From Sinotaia quadrata (lineage: Eukaryota; Mollusca; Gastropoda; Architaenioglossa; Viviparidae), in assembly GCA_028829895.1 (NCBI GenBank), contig CM054178.1:24748701-24812700 (forward strand): a DNA stretch of 64,000 nucleotides, in the 5' to 3' direction. The position numbers were made by a program, and so were the translations under genes. This document shows positions 12,456-24,298 of this stretch, piece by piece. Under the pieces are notes generated by a model. The model had not been told where the DNA came from. It did not search any database and saw nothing but the letters and a program-made list of their open reading frames with translations. Every line of letters starts with the position of its first letter. Position 1 is the first letter of the stretch.

Positions 12456-15400
12456 TCATTTTGTATTGCCAGAAATCACCACACCATTTCTTTTTATGCG
12501 GCGGTGCTGGTGCTTACCCTTTTCTTTTTCCCGTCCTAATTTGCGGGGTTTCCAAGCATAATCATAATTTTTTTGTAGAATTTCTTCCACTTTCTTGAGC
12601 TTTTCTTCATTTTTCACCTGTCCCCATCTTGCAAATAATGAGCCACCTGCTGTCAAAACAGCATCTAGTTCAGGATAGAGAGCTGGGCGATTCAACAGAT
12701 TTGTGTCCCAGAGAAGATTTTTTCTCCAGCTAGCACGTGTGCAGAAATAGACAACATACAACTTCCGCCGCAACTTGACAGCAAATTCATATATGGATGG
12801 GACATGGGAAGTCTTGGGCAGTCGATGAAAGATATGGACATTGCGCATGCCAATGGCACTGTGCCTGCGAGGTTTCCAGTCAAAAGAACTTTTCCCTATG
12901 GGTTTGGAAGGCAGCATAGCAGCTGACCAAGAGCTCCAATGAACTTTTGTTAGACCTTGTTTCTTACTTATCTCGGAGTCTGGAACACTTTCTCGAAATT
13001 TTTTATTAACTCCAGGCTGCAAATAAAAAAAAGAAAATCATTACATAAGCATACTGATGCTGAGATGGATTCTGAAATAAAATTGTAGATGTGTTGGATT
13101 TTGTTCATCAAGAGTTGTAATTAAAGTGGGAATTATGGCTCATAACTTATAAGCAAGTTTGCTGTCATGAGTAAAATTATTGCAAAATCTGAAATTGTCA
13201 AGTTGCTATGACTGTTAAAGTATGCATTTTAGAGGTCACTTACCAGACAAACTGTGCAGTTTTAGTGCAAATGTAAACCAGCCCCTGCTTAAATACTTTA
13301 TGAAAATCAAAAATGTAAGTCATTCTATCAGACAATATTTGCAAGTCATTGATTACTTGTAGAAATGTTGTTTTGATGCTCAATATAACACCAAAGAAAA
13401 ACTTCCATGAAGAATGTAATTTGTATGATACTAATGGACTTCTTTATTTACACTTTGATCTTAATTGTCATGGAATTCTTTATTTACACTGGACATTGAT
13501 CTTAACTGTCATGGACTTCTTTATTTACACTGGACGTTGATCTTAACTGTCATGGACTTCTTTATTTATAGATTGGTTATTGGTAGGTGTAGTTTTTACC
13601 AATGTAGAACTCCTATATAAAAATATATTTAAATACTTCCCAAAATCTAAATTTAACTGGAAACTATTGTTTTATTGAAATGTATGTGCAAATTTGATGA
13701 TTAAACTTTAAATAATATTGTCAGAATAACTTCATTCCAAATGGAAATGGTGATTAAGATATATTAGTTTATCCTCTTTTTTTTTTTTTAAGTCACAAGA
13801 AAATGTAGAAGTAATTGTTCTGGAGTGGTGAAACTATGTGTACATAAGAAAGTTTTATTGTAATGATGTGGGTACAAGTAAATATTGTCTGTATAATTTT
13901 TTAGATAGAATAGATTTTTTTATTTACAGATTAGTTGTTGATCTTAATATGAAAATGATATATCTTTCTATAATCAGGTAATTGATATTAAGATAATAAT
14001 AGTCTTGATTAATTCTAGGTTTTTATTGATCTAAAGATAATAATGGACTTATTTATAGACTGGTTATTCTGATCATGAGATAGTAATGGATTTCATTATT
14101 TATTGATCTTTAGATAAAAGTTGACTTGATTATTTGTGGGCTGGGCTGGCTGTTCATTCATAAGATAGTAAGGGACTTGTTTATTTATAGACTGGTTATT
14201 GATCTTAAAATGTTAATGAACTAAATACTATATGTACCCAGTTTGGTGCTTTCAAGATCAAAATTACATTACAATTAGTTGTGATCTTGAATATGCTTGA
14301 AAAATGAAGTGTCAGCTTAGATGTTTTTTAAATAATTTAAATTATAAACTTTAAAGAATGTATTTGTTCACCTTGGGAAATGTGTTTTGCATTTAAAAAA
14401 AGGTCAACTGTGGGTATCATAACTGACATTATTCCTCCATGGGACTATTATTGATTCACAGTTTGAATATTTTTTTGTTTTTACAGTTTGAAATTTAAGA
14501 TTCAGAAATGAGACTAAGGGTGAAAGTAATGCATTTAAAAAATTTAACATTTGGGGGAATAAAACACTTTCTGTGATATTCAGATAAAAGATTAAAAATG
14601 TTGTTGAGGAAAATATATATACTTACAGATTTCTTTTTTGTTTTCTTCGCTTTACTTTTTGTTTTAAGAGTCTTTTTGCTGTGTGCCTTGCTCATTTTTG
14701 TACTTTTCAGTGCTTGTACCCCTTTTCCTTTTGCAGTTTTGGCCTTGGCTTTTGCAGGAGTGAATAATTTGGATTTGGTGCTTTGGGGTTTTCTTTTTGT
14801 GGGTTTAGTTCCTGTATTCACTGTTGTTGTTTTGACAGTTTTTGCCACTGGTTTTTTGGGACTTGTTTTTTTCACTTTGGCTGCTCTTTTTGCTAAAGCT
14901 TTCTTCACACCAGGTGACTTTGTTGATGGTGTGGCTACACCCCTAAGAGCACCAAACATGCTTTCGAGATCTTTGTGAAGAGCTTTTCCACCCTCTCGGG
15001 TGCGAACTTCTTCTTCATAGGCCTAGAGAGAAAAAGATTTTGAGATAAGTATTAAATTAATAAATAAATGTTTGTATGCTTGTTACTAGCATAGGCCTAG
15101 AGAGAAAAAGATTTTGAGATAAGTATTAAATTAATAAATAAATGTTTGTATGCTTGTTACTAGCAAAGAAAAACTGATGATGGGAGAAATAAGGCTCTAG
15201 GTCAGCAACTTGTTATCCATCAATCTTTGTTTGATTGTGAATGAATTTGATAAGTAAAAGAATTTTTTTTATATACAGAAGACCTTTGTGTAAATGATCT
15301 CTGCAGTGATTTTACTCTGCCTTGTGCATTACTCTTGCCTTATCCTGGGGGAAATAAAATGCATTGCAGTTCTCACCAGCATTAAACATTATACATACTC

Positions 15401-18400
15401 TTCCAAAACTTAAAAACATTCAAGCAAACATACCTGTACAAACTCGGCTCCCTTTTCACTGTAACAGACTGTCATTATTATGTCAAAGATGTTGTTAAAC
15501 TGGTCCAGTTTCAAATGACGCCCTCCAGTGATTTTTGCCAAAGTGCTATAAAATTTGGTACTCTGGGAATGATTGAGTGCTTGTACAGCATAAATTTTTA
15601 CCCCCTGTTAAATAAAGAGAAAAGAAATAGTGACTGTTATTTAGATTTCCTGCCGGTGGTGCTGTGTCGGCAACATAAAGTATGTTTGGTGACTTGGATG
15701 CTGCTCTAATAGAATGACAGATGACTGAGCATGATTATTTTCGGTGATGAAAGTGATTTTGTATGTTGTGATTTTGTTGGGAGGTTCAAGAATAGAATAT
15801 TTTGCTCTGAGATAAAGTAAGGTATTATTTTTTATTATATTTGAGAATTCCAATGTTTCATCTTTACAGTTCAGAATTAAGTGAACTGAATTATATCTGT
15901 ATTACTGTAATGTAAACGTATCAATGGACTTTCCTATCACTGGTATTTTGGTTATATCTGCATTCACTATAATCATTTAAACGGATAGATGGACTGAAAT
16001 ATCATTTAAGTATGTATGTTGTAATATGTGTTATATTTTAGTACTGACTCATACCGTGTAAGCTTGCATTAATAAACAGACAAGTTCTCAAGAAACAATG
16101 TCAATGAATATTGCTGCCATCAGCACGCAATCCTAAACAACAAAACTTCTCACCAGGTTAGCAAGCTTCCGTGTCTCTTTTTCCCAGTCGAGTTTCTCCT
16201 CTTTGTGAGCATAGTACTTGGCCGGGTGGGGGGTGGCGTCGCCGATCATTACTAGAGACCGCTGGCTGCCAGGGGTCCACGACAGCTCAGTCTGTATACG
16301 TGCCAGCACTAGCTCGTAGCACTCGTCGAAATCGCCACCGCCCGTCGCCGAGATGTTTTGCACGAAGTCGCACATTTCTGGGAGAGAGGCGCCAAAGTCG
16401 ATCCACTTGATGATGTAGTTGCTGGCATCGCAGTAGTCCCCATGTGCTACGACAGCAATTCGAATGCCAGGAATATCTGCCTGTAGCCGTTGAATCATGT
16501 CACCTACGCGACCACGAACTTCCGCGATGCACGAAGACATCGACCCAGTGGTGTCGAAAGAAAAGACAATTTCGATGAGGCCACCTAAGAAATGAATTCA
16601 TCCGCTCTGAGTTTCAATACAGGCTCAGAGCAATTAAACTCTTACATTCTTACTCAAATACAGTTTTCTACAGAGAAAATAAACTGTATGGTAGATTACA
16701 TTTTTATGCTCATATCTATATCCCAGTGACACATCAGACAGTAATTTAAAATTAACTTTCCTTGACAAATAGATCATTACACATTTAGTAAACAATATTA
16801 ATCAAAGTTACAGATCAGGTCAAAAGGAATCTGCATCGTCCATATAAATTAACAAAATCAACAGTTTTGGGTGTTTAACAAATTTCATAATCTCAGTCCC
16901 AATAGCTTTTGTAATTTAAGCAATCAAAAGAAATAGTTTCTGTAAGACTTTTCGATACAACCAACGAGCTTGTAGATGACACAGAGGGCGTCTTTGATAT
17001 TGCAGATATAACCGGACAAAAATTAAAATGCGTTCTTCACTAGTGTCTTGTTTACTTCATACCTTAAGCGCACGCGAAACAGAATTAAGTCTTGACGAGG
17101 ATTTGATGTTAAATTTTAGCCACTTTGTGTCGTCATGTAGCGAGCAACCACGGGAAGTTTGATTTTTATTTTGCCTTTAACACTAAAATAGCAAATGTAT
17201 CAAAGTTGTTCGCTACTATGGCAGGAAGTTTTTTTTTTATAATAAAAAAAATTGAAATAGCTGACTTATTTGTGTGTGTGTGGTGTAGTTTGTGGAGTGG
17301 TGGTGGTTGTTTATATGCGTGGTGTGGATTCTTGTTGTCGGTCTTATAGGTCGAAAAGCTAACACTTCTAAATATGGGAACCTTTTTATTTGCTTCATAA
17401 ACTGCTGTTTTGCCACAATACTACAATGAAACTCTTAAAATTAAAAGTGTCGTTCTTAATTTTTCTTAAAAAAAAGGAATTCCTTTGGCAAATTTTGAAT
17501 GTCCAAAGTATGATTTTAAACTGTACACCCCAAAAAAAGCCCCAACAGTTTTTGAATTAGCATTATTTACACTGCTCATTGAAACATTCACTCCTGCGAC
17601 CCCCCACCCCATTTCTGTGAACAAGCCAAGGACTGACCCCCAAAAGCCTACTGATTAATGCACGTCACAACACTGCTACTTACCAGGAGGAAGTGGTACT
17701 GCAAAGGTAGATGGCCCTGCAGTCGAAGACGAAGTGGCGATATGCAAAGACTCTTTTCTAACAGATTCCACTCTCGATGGTTCTTTGACCCCTCCCTCCT
17801 CGCTCAGTGCCTCTTCGCCATCATCTGTTATCTTGTTTTCGACCACACTAACGCTGGGAAGACTTATAGAAACTGTTCCCTTCAAGGAGGCTCTGCTAGA
17901 AGCTTTGGACAGTTCCTTGCCGACGTCTGCTGGGGCGGCAGACAAGCTTGTCATCTCACCCACTGAAGAACCGGAAGGAAGACGTTTAAGTGTGGTCACG
18001 TTGCCACTCTTGTCCAGAATGGCTGTGGACTCTCGCTTGGCCAGAGATGCAACCATACTTTTGACCGACGCATTCTTTGTGCTTTTTCGACTTGGCAAAG
18101 GTGTGGCTATTCAAATCAGAATGTTATTGTTTAATTTTTTAAAAAAGCATTGAGACATGAGAACACAGATCTGACTTAGGACTCAAATATTCAGTGGCTC
18201 CATACTGAGACATGAATGTTTTGCCTATGTTAACACTATCATCACTTTGAAACGAACAGAGCTATAAAGTTGACATACTGAGACATGCATACCAAACGAA
18301 CAGAGCTATAAAGTTGACAGACTGAGACATGAATTAAGTTCCCTAGCTATGCATTTGTCAGCACCATGAGCTGTTTGTAAAAAACATTTAGAGATCGAGA

Positions 18401-18853
18401 TATACATACCAAGTGTTAAAGACTTTTCCTCTGATTTCTAGTAGCTTTTAGTGCGTGTTCACACAGATGTACCACTAACTCAACGCTGTATTGCCAATAG
18501 ATTTAAATCCAAAGTGGCCTGTTTAATAACTGCCTAAGGAAGATTTTAACAAAAAGACAAACACATTCATTCTAACCTTCATCTTTCTCTTCTACCGGTA
18601 TGGTCGGAGCTCTTCTGAGCCCAGGAATGGGTCCCGGTGCTTTCAGAGAAGCTAGTTCACTTGACGTGTCTATAGCCTTTGATGTCGGTAGCTTAAGACT
18701 GGGCCATTTGATCGCGGTGACCGTTGGTCTGGTGATAGTCGTTGTAGTGCGACTCAGTGTGGACAGAGTGCGGCTGACCGTAACAGAGGTGTTGCGTTTG
18801 GTCATTTTGGCTGGCCGCTCATACGGCGAACAATTAGAGGCCTTTCGCTTCAT
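12456..18853 (-). CDS. VWA-domain protein with H1-like basic linker (complete, 752 aa)
   Basis: Six exons join without a break: 18853-18577, 18106-17684, 16584-16154, 15604-15434, 15022-14627, 13016-12456 (TGA). An in-frame TGA two codons upstream supports the ATG at 18853. Residues 1-234 are Ser/Thr/Lys-rich and probably disordered. Residues 235 to about 445 form a von Willebrand A domain: IVFSFDTTGSMSS (MIDAS D244, T246, S248), then ATGGGDFDECYE and VMIGDATPHP, resembling the VWA of alpha-kinase Vwka-type proteins. Residues of about 460-566 are rich in Lys, Pro and Ala with TSPKKP and TPAKAK motifs like histone H1 tails. Residues 567-752 form a conserved-looking Trp/Arg-rich C-terminal region I do not recognise, ending in a basic tail. 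No signal peptide or membrane segment. A nuclear or chromatin role is inference only. Confidence 0.85.
13017..14626 (-). other. Last intron of the VWA gene
   Basis: 1.6-kb intron, donor GTAAGT, acceptor TTTGCAG on the minus strand. Filled largely by a degenerate minisatellite; no additional exon seen. Confidence 0.7.
13430..14230. repeat. Degenerate minisatellite, period about 42-45 bp
   Basis: Near-perfect units at about 13435-13570 repeat GATCTTAACTGTCATGGACT, then TCTTTATTTACACTGGAC. Decayed units with TTATTTATAGACTGGTTATT continue to about 14230, marking an old array with a young edge. Confidence 0.75.
15016..15163. repeat. 2 x 74-bp tandem duplication across the VWA exon 5 acceptor
   Basis: The 74-bp unit CATAGGCCTAGAGAGAAAAA ... 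ACTAG at 15016-15089 is repeated without visible change at 15090-15163. On the minus strand it contains the acceptor TCTCTCTAG and the first seven coding bases (GCCTATG), so a second identical acceptor sits 74 nt upstream of the real one. Confidence 0.9.
15605..16153 (-). other. Intron 3 of the VWA gene
   Basis: About 550 bp, minus-strand donor GTGAGA and acceptor TTTAACAG. The open frame at 15641-15853 is not conserved-looking and is not needed for the reading frame. The short intron at 15023-15433 holds the 74-bp duplication. Confidence 0.6.
16585..17683 (-). other. Intron 2 of the VWA gene
   Basis: 1.1-kb intron, minus-strand donor GTAAGT at 17683-17678 and acceptor TTTCTTAG. Contains a GTGTGTGTGTGG tract near 17270; no exon seen. 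Confidence 0.6.
18107..18576 (-). other. Intron 1 of the VWA gene with a short duplication
   Basis: 470-bp intron between coding exons 1 and 2. A 38-bp segment (AACGAACAGAGCTATAAAGT ...) occurs at 18250-18287 and again at 18294-18331. Stray single copies of the ACTATCATCACTTTGAAA unit seen further upstream also occur here (near 18235). Confidence 0.7.
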
Positions 18854-18954
18854 TTCTCAATCGCATACAAGAGAGTAGTCTGTGCAAATCACAAAAATAA
18901 TGGCTATGTTAAAAACATGGCATTTCCATGAGAACGTAGTGCAAGGTTGTATGG

Positions 18955-19430
18955 TTACTATCATCACTTTGAAATGACGTTTTGCCTGTGTTAACACTAT
19001 CATCGCTTTGAAATGATAACGTTTTGTCTATGTTAACATAGTCACGCTGAATGAGGAGTTCAACATGATTGTATTTTTAATACTATCATCACTTTGAAAT
19101 GACGTTTTGCCTATGTTAATACTGTCATCACTTATGAAATGACGTTTTGCCTATGTTAATACTATCATCACTTTGAAATGACGTTTTGCCTATGTTAACA
19201 CTATCATCACTTTGAAATGACGTTTTGCCTATGTTAACATAGTCACACTGAATGAGGAGTTCAACATGATTGTATTAACACTATCATCACTTTGAAATGA
19301 CGTTTTGCCTGTGTTAACACTATCATCACTTTGAAATGACGTTTTGCCTATGTTAACATAGTCACACTGAATGAGGAGTTCAACATGATTGTATTAACAC
19401 TATCATCACTTTGAAATGACGACGTTTTGC
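18955..19430. repeat. 40-bp minisatellite with higher-order structure, CRE-like core
   Basis: Unit ACTATCATCACTTTGAAATG, then ACGTTTTGCCTATGTTAAC, about nine copies. Every second or third unit is followed by a spacer containing CATAGTCACACTGAATGAGG, then AGTTCAACATGATTGTATTAAC, present three times. Each 40-bp unit contains TGACGTTT, a half-site-like match to the CRE core TGACGT. It lies just 5' of the VWA coding start, in the presumed 5' UTR intron. Confidence 0.85.
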
Positions 19431-19639
19431 ATAGTTGTGTAATATTAATCATTATATAAAAATGAGGACATTTTTGCTTGGTTGTGTTAAAACATCATCG
19501 CATTTAAATGGGGATGTTTTGCAAGGTATTAATATTATAACAATTAAATGCGGTTGGCAGGTTTTATTTGTTTTTCTTCTTTTAATTTTTTCTTTTTTTT
19601 TGGTGGGAGGGGATAGAGAAGAGTGAATGATTGTAGTAA

Positions 19640-20200
19640 TATTTTGGTGTGTGCCAATTACGTAAAATAGTAGCAATAATTGGTGTGGTGTAGTGCCAAT
19701 AGTAACATTAATTGGTGTAGTACCAATTTGGTATTAAAAAGGTGGTTGGTGTGGTATGACACCAGTTATACAAAAATATTAATACTTTTTGGAACCGTGT
19801 AATATTGAGTAGTTTGGTGTATTTCTATTAGTAACAAAAGGTAGTATAGTATCAAGAATATATTGAATGATAATTTTAGGTGGTGCTACGTAGTAATACT
19901 GTACGGACCAATGCTGTAACGTATAGTGCCATAGAGTAATGCTGTAACGTATAGTGCCATATAGTAATGCTGTATATTGAAATGCCTTAGAGTAATACTT
20001 TATGGTGAAATGTCATGGATATTACTCTGTAGTAAAGTTATGTGTGTTATAGTATTAATGTAAAGTGAAATGCCATATAGTAATGCTGTTGTTCTAAATG
20101 TGTGGTATGGTACAATGTAGTAATACTCTGTTAGTGTCATGGATGAATGGTGAGATGTTACTAGTATAGCATAGTAACAGGCTATTATACTATTAATAAA
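19640..20200. repeat. Degenerate short-period repeat (TGGTGT / GTAATGCTGT types)
   Basis: Left half: repeated TTGGTGTRGTGCCAATAGTA. Right half: repeated AGTAATGCTGTAACGTATAG and GTGCCATATAGTAATGCTG. Units are diverged and irregular. Non-coding. Confidence 0.65.
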
Positions 20201-22042
20201 ATAACGAATAACTTTTTTCCCCTTTTCTGCCCTATAAATAATACCACATCACCAACATTTATTTCCTACCCACTCACCCCATACGCTACGGAATTCCACC
20301 GTCATTCTACCTGACTGAAAGGATTTCCCCATGAAAATCTCAGGACTGTATATAATATATATATATGCATACATTTATAGATCTAAATACATGCACAGTA
20401 CATGCACTATCAATGAAAGGAAGTTAATAAATATGTAGACATGCTAATCTGGTGAAAATTGACTAAATAGCAGTGGATGCAAAGTGTGGTTGTATGAAAA
20501 TGTTCAACGTGTCATTGCTAGTGAATGCAGAGATTAATTACTTTTTCTCGATACAGATGTCTCACTCCTTTATAAGTTTACTCACAGAGAAATGCTTTTA
20601 AGTTTTCAATGCAAATTGCCGACTGGGAGTTGGGGAAGAAAGAAAGAAGAGTAAAAGCGCTAGAGTACTGTTAACTCTTTTGAATGACCAAACCCGGCAG
20701 TTGCTAAAGAACGCTGTTATGTTGTCAAAATAAAACGAGTCTTGTAGAATGTAGACGATGAAGTTTGCCAAGACCGACTATCCAGTGCAGGTTATTGCTC
20801 GTGATATGGAAAAACAGTTTCAGTGTGAGTTAAAGATTTCTGTTAGATGTAAACCAGATATTGAAAAGTATATTTTGACAGAATGGTTATAAAGTGAGAA
20901 GGAGCGAAAATAACTATGTATACTTACTGGCGTATGTGTTCCGTGCGCAATGGCTGCACCTTTATCGAAGAACACGCCCCTTGTCATAAGGTCAATACAC
21001 CACTTGAATGACTGGATTTCTATTTCCACCTCACTGATCAAACAGCGTGAAATTGACTTGTAATCAAATTTGATGTGGTATAGTTGATAAAATAAAAAAA
21101 ATAATAATAGCGAATACTTTATTTTTACAACTAGGAGGAAAAAACTCAACCTGCTCTAAACGAATTTTTTTTTTTAAATCAAGTAATTCATTAAAAATAA
21201 AATCTAATCTCGAACATGCACCTAGCAATCAATCAATTATTTAAGACTGCAAGTCACTAAATAGCCAGCCAACAAACCACATTATTTACATTTCTAAACT
21301 CTGAAGGCTTAAAAAGAAAATCTGCGATCGATTGATTATTTTTGACCAGAAGTTTAAATTAATCGTAAGATATTTAGAAAGTCCTGGATCACTGACTTCA
21401 CGTCTAACGACTCTAACCCTATTCGTTACCGTATGTGTAGGGATTAAACGACCCGACTGTTAGGAACTTAAGACCAGCAGCGGAAGTTTGGTGCCGACTG
21501 TTTATGTTTAGCCGGTATGCAAAACCCGTCAACGATCAAGCTTTTCGATCAAGCTTTTCCACGACAAACAATTTATATACCATGGGCAGAGGCGTGTTTG
21601 AACCTGCTCTGAAGTTCCAGTAAAAGAGCTGTGCAGTTCTTCTTTCTGTGCCGAGTATGTATTACGCACCGATTACTGAATTTCTAGTGTCCTAAGGCAA
21701 CCATGGTTTAGACTTGTCGATCGTGCTTATCAAACAAGACAATTCAAGTAGAGATTTTGAGATTATTCTGTTTGGGGTTTTTAGTCATCATTGTGAAAGC
21801 AATTCATATTGTAGTTATCGATTTGATCCGCAGTGTCAAGTGTGAAAATCATATCATACTGCACCGGAGAGAGAGAGAGAGTGTGTATTGTGTGGTGTGC
21901 TACAACTTAGGTAAGATTTGTGACAATGTGGGTAGAGGATATTTGCTGGGGAAGGGGATGGGAATGTGACGTCACAACAAGTAATTTTGCTCTTCATAAA
22001 TAAGTTTTTCCGACCTTACCTAAGAAACAGTCAGCTTGGAAC

Positions 22043-22044
<2 letters not shown>

Positions 22045-22076
<32 letters not shown>
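22045..22076. repeat. (GT)n microsatellite
   Basis: Sixteen perfect GT units. Confidence 0.95.
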
Positions 22077-22079
<3 letters not shown>

Positions 22080-22696
22080 GAGAGATCATGAATAGATTGC
22101 AAATAAGTATAATGTTCACATTTAGCCAAAACTTGAACAAGTTTTTTGTGAAATTAACTATTATCACTTTGCCATTAGAGTCATATCAGAGAGAAAGTTT
22201 TAAAAACACGAACTCTTGGATTAAAAAAAAAAAGAGTATACTGTGTTAAGAAAAATAAAATAATAACTGAATGAACGTATCCCTACATGTGTGCTCCCTA
22301 GTCCGATCTTTTCGATTTTACTGACGTCGAAGACGGGCGCAAATGACAATGAAGAGATTTATGTTTTGAAAGCAAAGTTGTATATATGAACGTCATACTA
22401 TTACGGGTGGTGAGTGAAAAGTCAGATGGCTGCATGGTGGATTTTTAGGTGTAGTTTTTACCAAGATCTACTCAGAACACCAGTAATCTTAAGTAGGCGC
22501 GGTCTGTAGTACACGTGGCCCGCTTCACCACCCCGTCCGATGGAAGTCACTTAAATTAACCTTCCTGCTAGAGACTTAAGAGCTACGCACAATTAAGTTT
22601 TTCAACCTAAGTGAGGATGGGACCCAGAACCGCGCTGAACAATTGTATAAGTAAGTTCGCGTTCGGCTTACCAAGGCTGCTATTAATTATTGATGA

Positions 22697-22718
22697 ACAC
22701 ACACACACACACACACAC
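22697..22718. repeat. (AC)n microsatellite
   Basis: Eleven perfect AC units. Confidence 0.95.
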
Positions 22719-23015
22719 GTACGGATTGTGAAAGGCATATATGGGAAATTTTTAGAAGAAACCGGGTGTTATTGCGAGTTAATGAAATTAAGTAAAAAAG
22801 AATAATATGAGTTGCTGCAAATATTATATTTGTTTTTTTGATTATTATTAGTGATGCTCTTCTATCTTCGTAATCATTTTGTCAAAATTATACCCTTTTT
22901 CATCATAAACGAATGACCCCTTCAATTGTCACTAGCGTCAGCGAACAGGTTAACAATCGATTAACTCTATAGTACTTTCGGTATTACTACTATTAGTGCA
23001 AACGCAACAAATGTT

Positions 23016-23122
23016 TCACGTGACTTAGGAAAGAAATCACATGATTTTGATATGACCGAATTTACAACTACTTCCGGTTGGATATCAAACTAAAATACGG
23101 ACAAATGTACAGATGCGTAAAG
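23016..23122 (+). promoter_or_regulatory. Candidate WASHC1 promoter and leader exon (E-box plus ETS site)
   Basis: TCACGTGA at 23016-23023 matches the TFEB/MITF E-box core. ACTTCCGG at 23070-23077 is an ETS/GABP site, common at housekeeping TSSs. A donor AAAG|GTAATA at 23122/23123 could end a leader exon spliced to the acceptor at 24227. This is placement by motif, not by evidence of transcription. Confidence 0.4.
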
Positions 23123-24227
23123 GTAATAAAAACTACATTTGACATAATTGGAAGAAAGAAGGTTGGAAGTAAAAATATGCTAAATGAATTTACAAATATT
23201 TTCATTGTGAACATTTTTGCGTGCAAAATGGATTTTGCACCGAATGCAAGGTTAAATATAATTATTCGATACCGCATACGCCCCTTTATATCAAGATTTG
23301 TTTCTAATTTTGACATGTTTTAGTTACACTTAATGTTTTGTATATTTGCCATATTTTAAAAATTATAATAAGAACACACTATATACTACAGTTATTATTA
23401 AATGGACATGACTTCTACCTCATTAGATTTTATATTCTTTTTTTATTACAAAATCTTAGTTCAGTGTATATTTTAAAATATTATTTTCGATGCAAAACGT
23501 CATATAATATCAACGTGTGTTCTTTATTCTTTTTTTTTTGTAGTGCTTACCGTTTACTACCGGAGTTTTTAAGTTTATTACTTATTAGAGCATCAGAAAG
23601 AATTGCAATTATTCAACTTGTATTCTTTGTTGTATCTACATGTAATTTCTTTTGTAAGCTCAAATAAAACATCCATTAATTTGAATTCTTGTCGTAATAC
23701 ATATACTTCAGCTCTTATATCATTGTCTGGAAATTAGAAGATAAAAACAACAACCCAACACTTTCATGAACATATTTTTTTAGTGAAACTCTGTTGATTT
23801 GGGGTTATATACCTATAAACGCCTGTACTAGGACCTCATATCTTCACAATTACAATTTGGCATTGAAACCTAGGGAGAGGGTATGCGGATGGAGAAAAAT
23901 GGATGCCTGCATAGTCTCTTGCATGATAATCCAGCACATCTTGTACTTCTAATTCACTTGACCACCCACCCGGATATATACTTAGTTTAAGTTAATTTTT
24001 AACAGGTTTTTGTTGGGGTGACATTAAACAGAAGTAAGAGGCTTGATTTACCAATTTGGTGATGTGCTGTAAATCATTTATTACAAATGTCATGATAAAT
24101 AAATCTATCACATGCATACTTTTAAAATGTTTTGCCTTTAACAATTCCTTTCATTATTTATGTTTTATTTAAAAAAAAAAATATTTTATGAATTATAATT
24201 TTGCACTCCTTCTGTTTAATCATCCAG

Positions 24228-24298
24228 ATTTAAAGGAATGAAAACTGAAACCATCTACAGATGACGTACAACCTGAAACATTGCACATAAACCCTATA
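24228..24298 (+). promoter_or_regulatory. WASHC1 5' leader with two short upstream ORFs
   Basis: An acceptor ATCCAG at 24222-24227 probably starts this exon. The leader holds two upstream ATGs: 24238 (8 codons, TGA) and 24261 (9 codons, TAA), both closing before the main ATG. If transcribed as drawn they would lower initiation at the WASHC1 start. Confidence 0.45.

Larger units (their letters stand above)
18879..20987 (-). other. Candidate 5' UTR exon and leader intron of the VWA gene
   Basis: On the minus strand a strong donor (ACGCCA|GTAAGT, exon end 20928) and an acceptor (TTTGCACAG, exon start 18879) would join a non-coding or uORF-bearing leader exon to the first coding exon. The leader contains an ATG at 20987 opening 20 codons to the donor. 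After joining, that frame would run on and end at a TGA overlapping the main ATG (ATGA). The exon's 5' limit is not determined. Inferred from splice signals only. Confidence 0.4.
20988..24227. other. Intergenic region between divergent VWA and WASHC1 genes
   Basis: Head-to-head gene spacing. Contains a GCGGAAGT ETS-like site near 21480, a (GT)n run at 22045-22076, a (CA)n run at 22697-22718, and CpG-containing patches near 22300-22680. A donor-like TATAA|GTAAGT lies near 22650 but no exon can be proven. The open frames at 23068-23323 and 23338-23667 lack any recognisable protein. Confidence 0.5.

Noticed and set aside
14598..14978. Plus-strand hydrophobic open frame of 126 codons that looks like a membrane protein
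   Set aside because: It is the antisense of the lysine-rich VWA exon 5; Lys codons read backwards as Phe and Leu.
23068..23667. Overlapping open frames of 80-109 codons on both strands
   Set aside because: Low-complexity A+T-rich frames beside the likely WASHC1 promoter, with no homology that I recognise.
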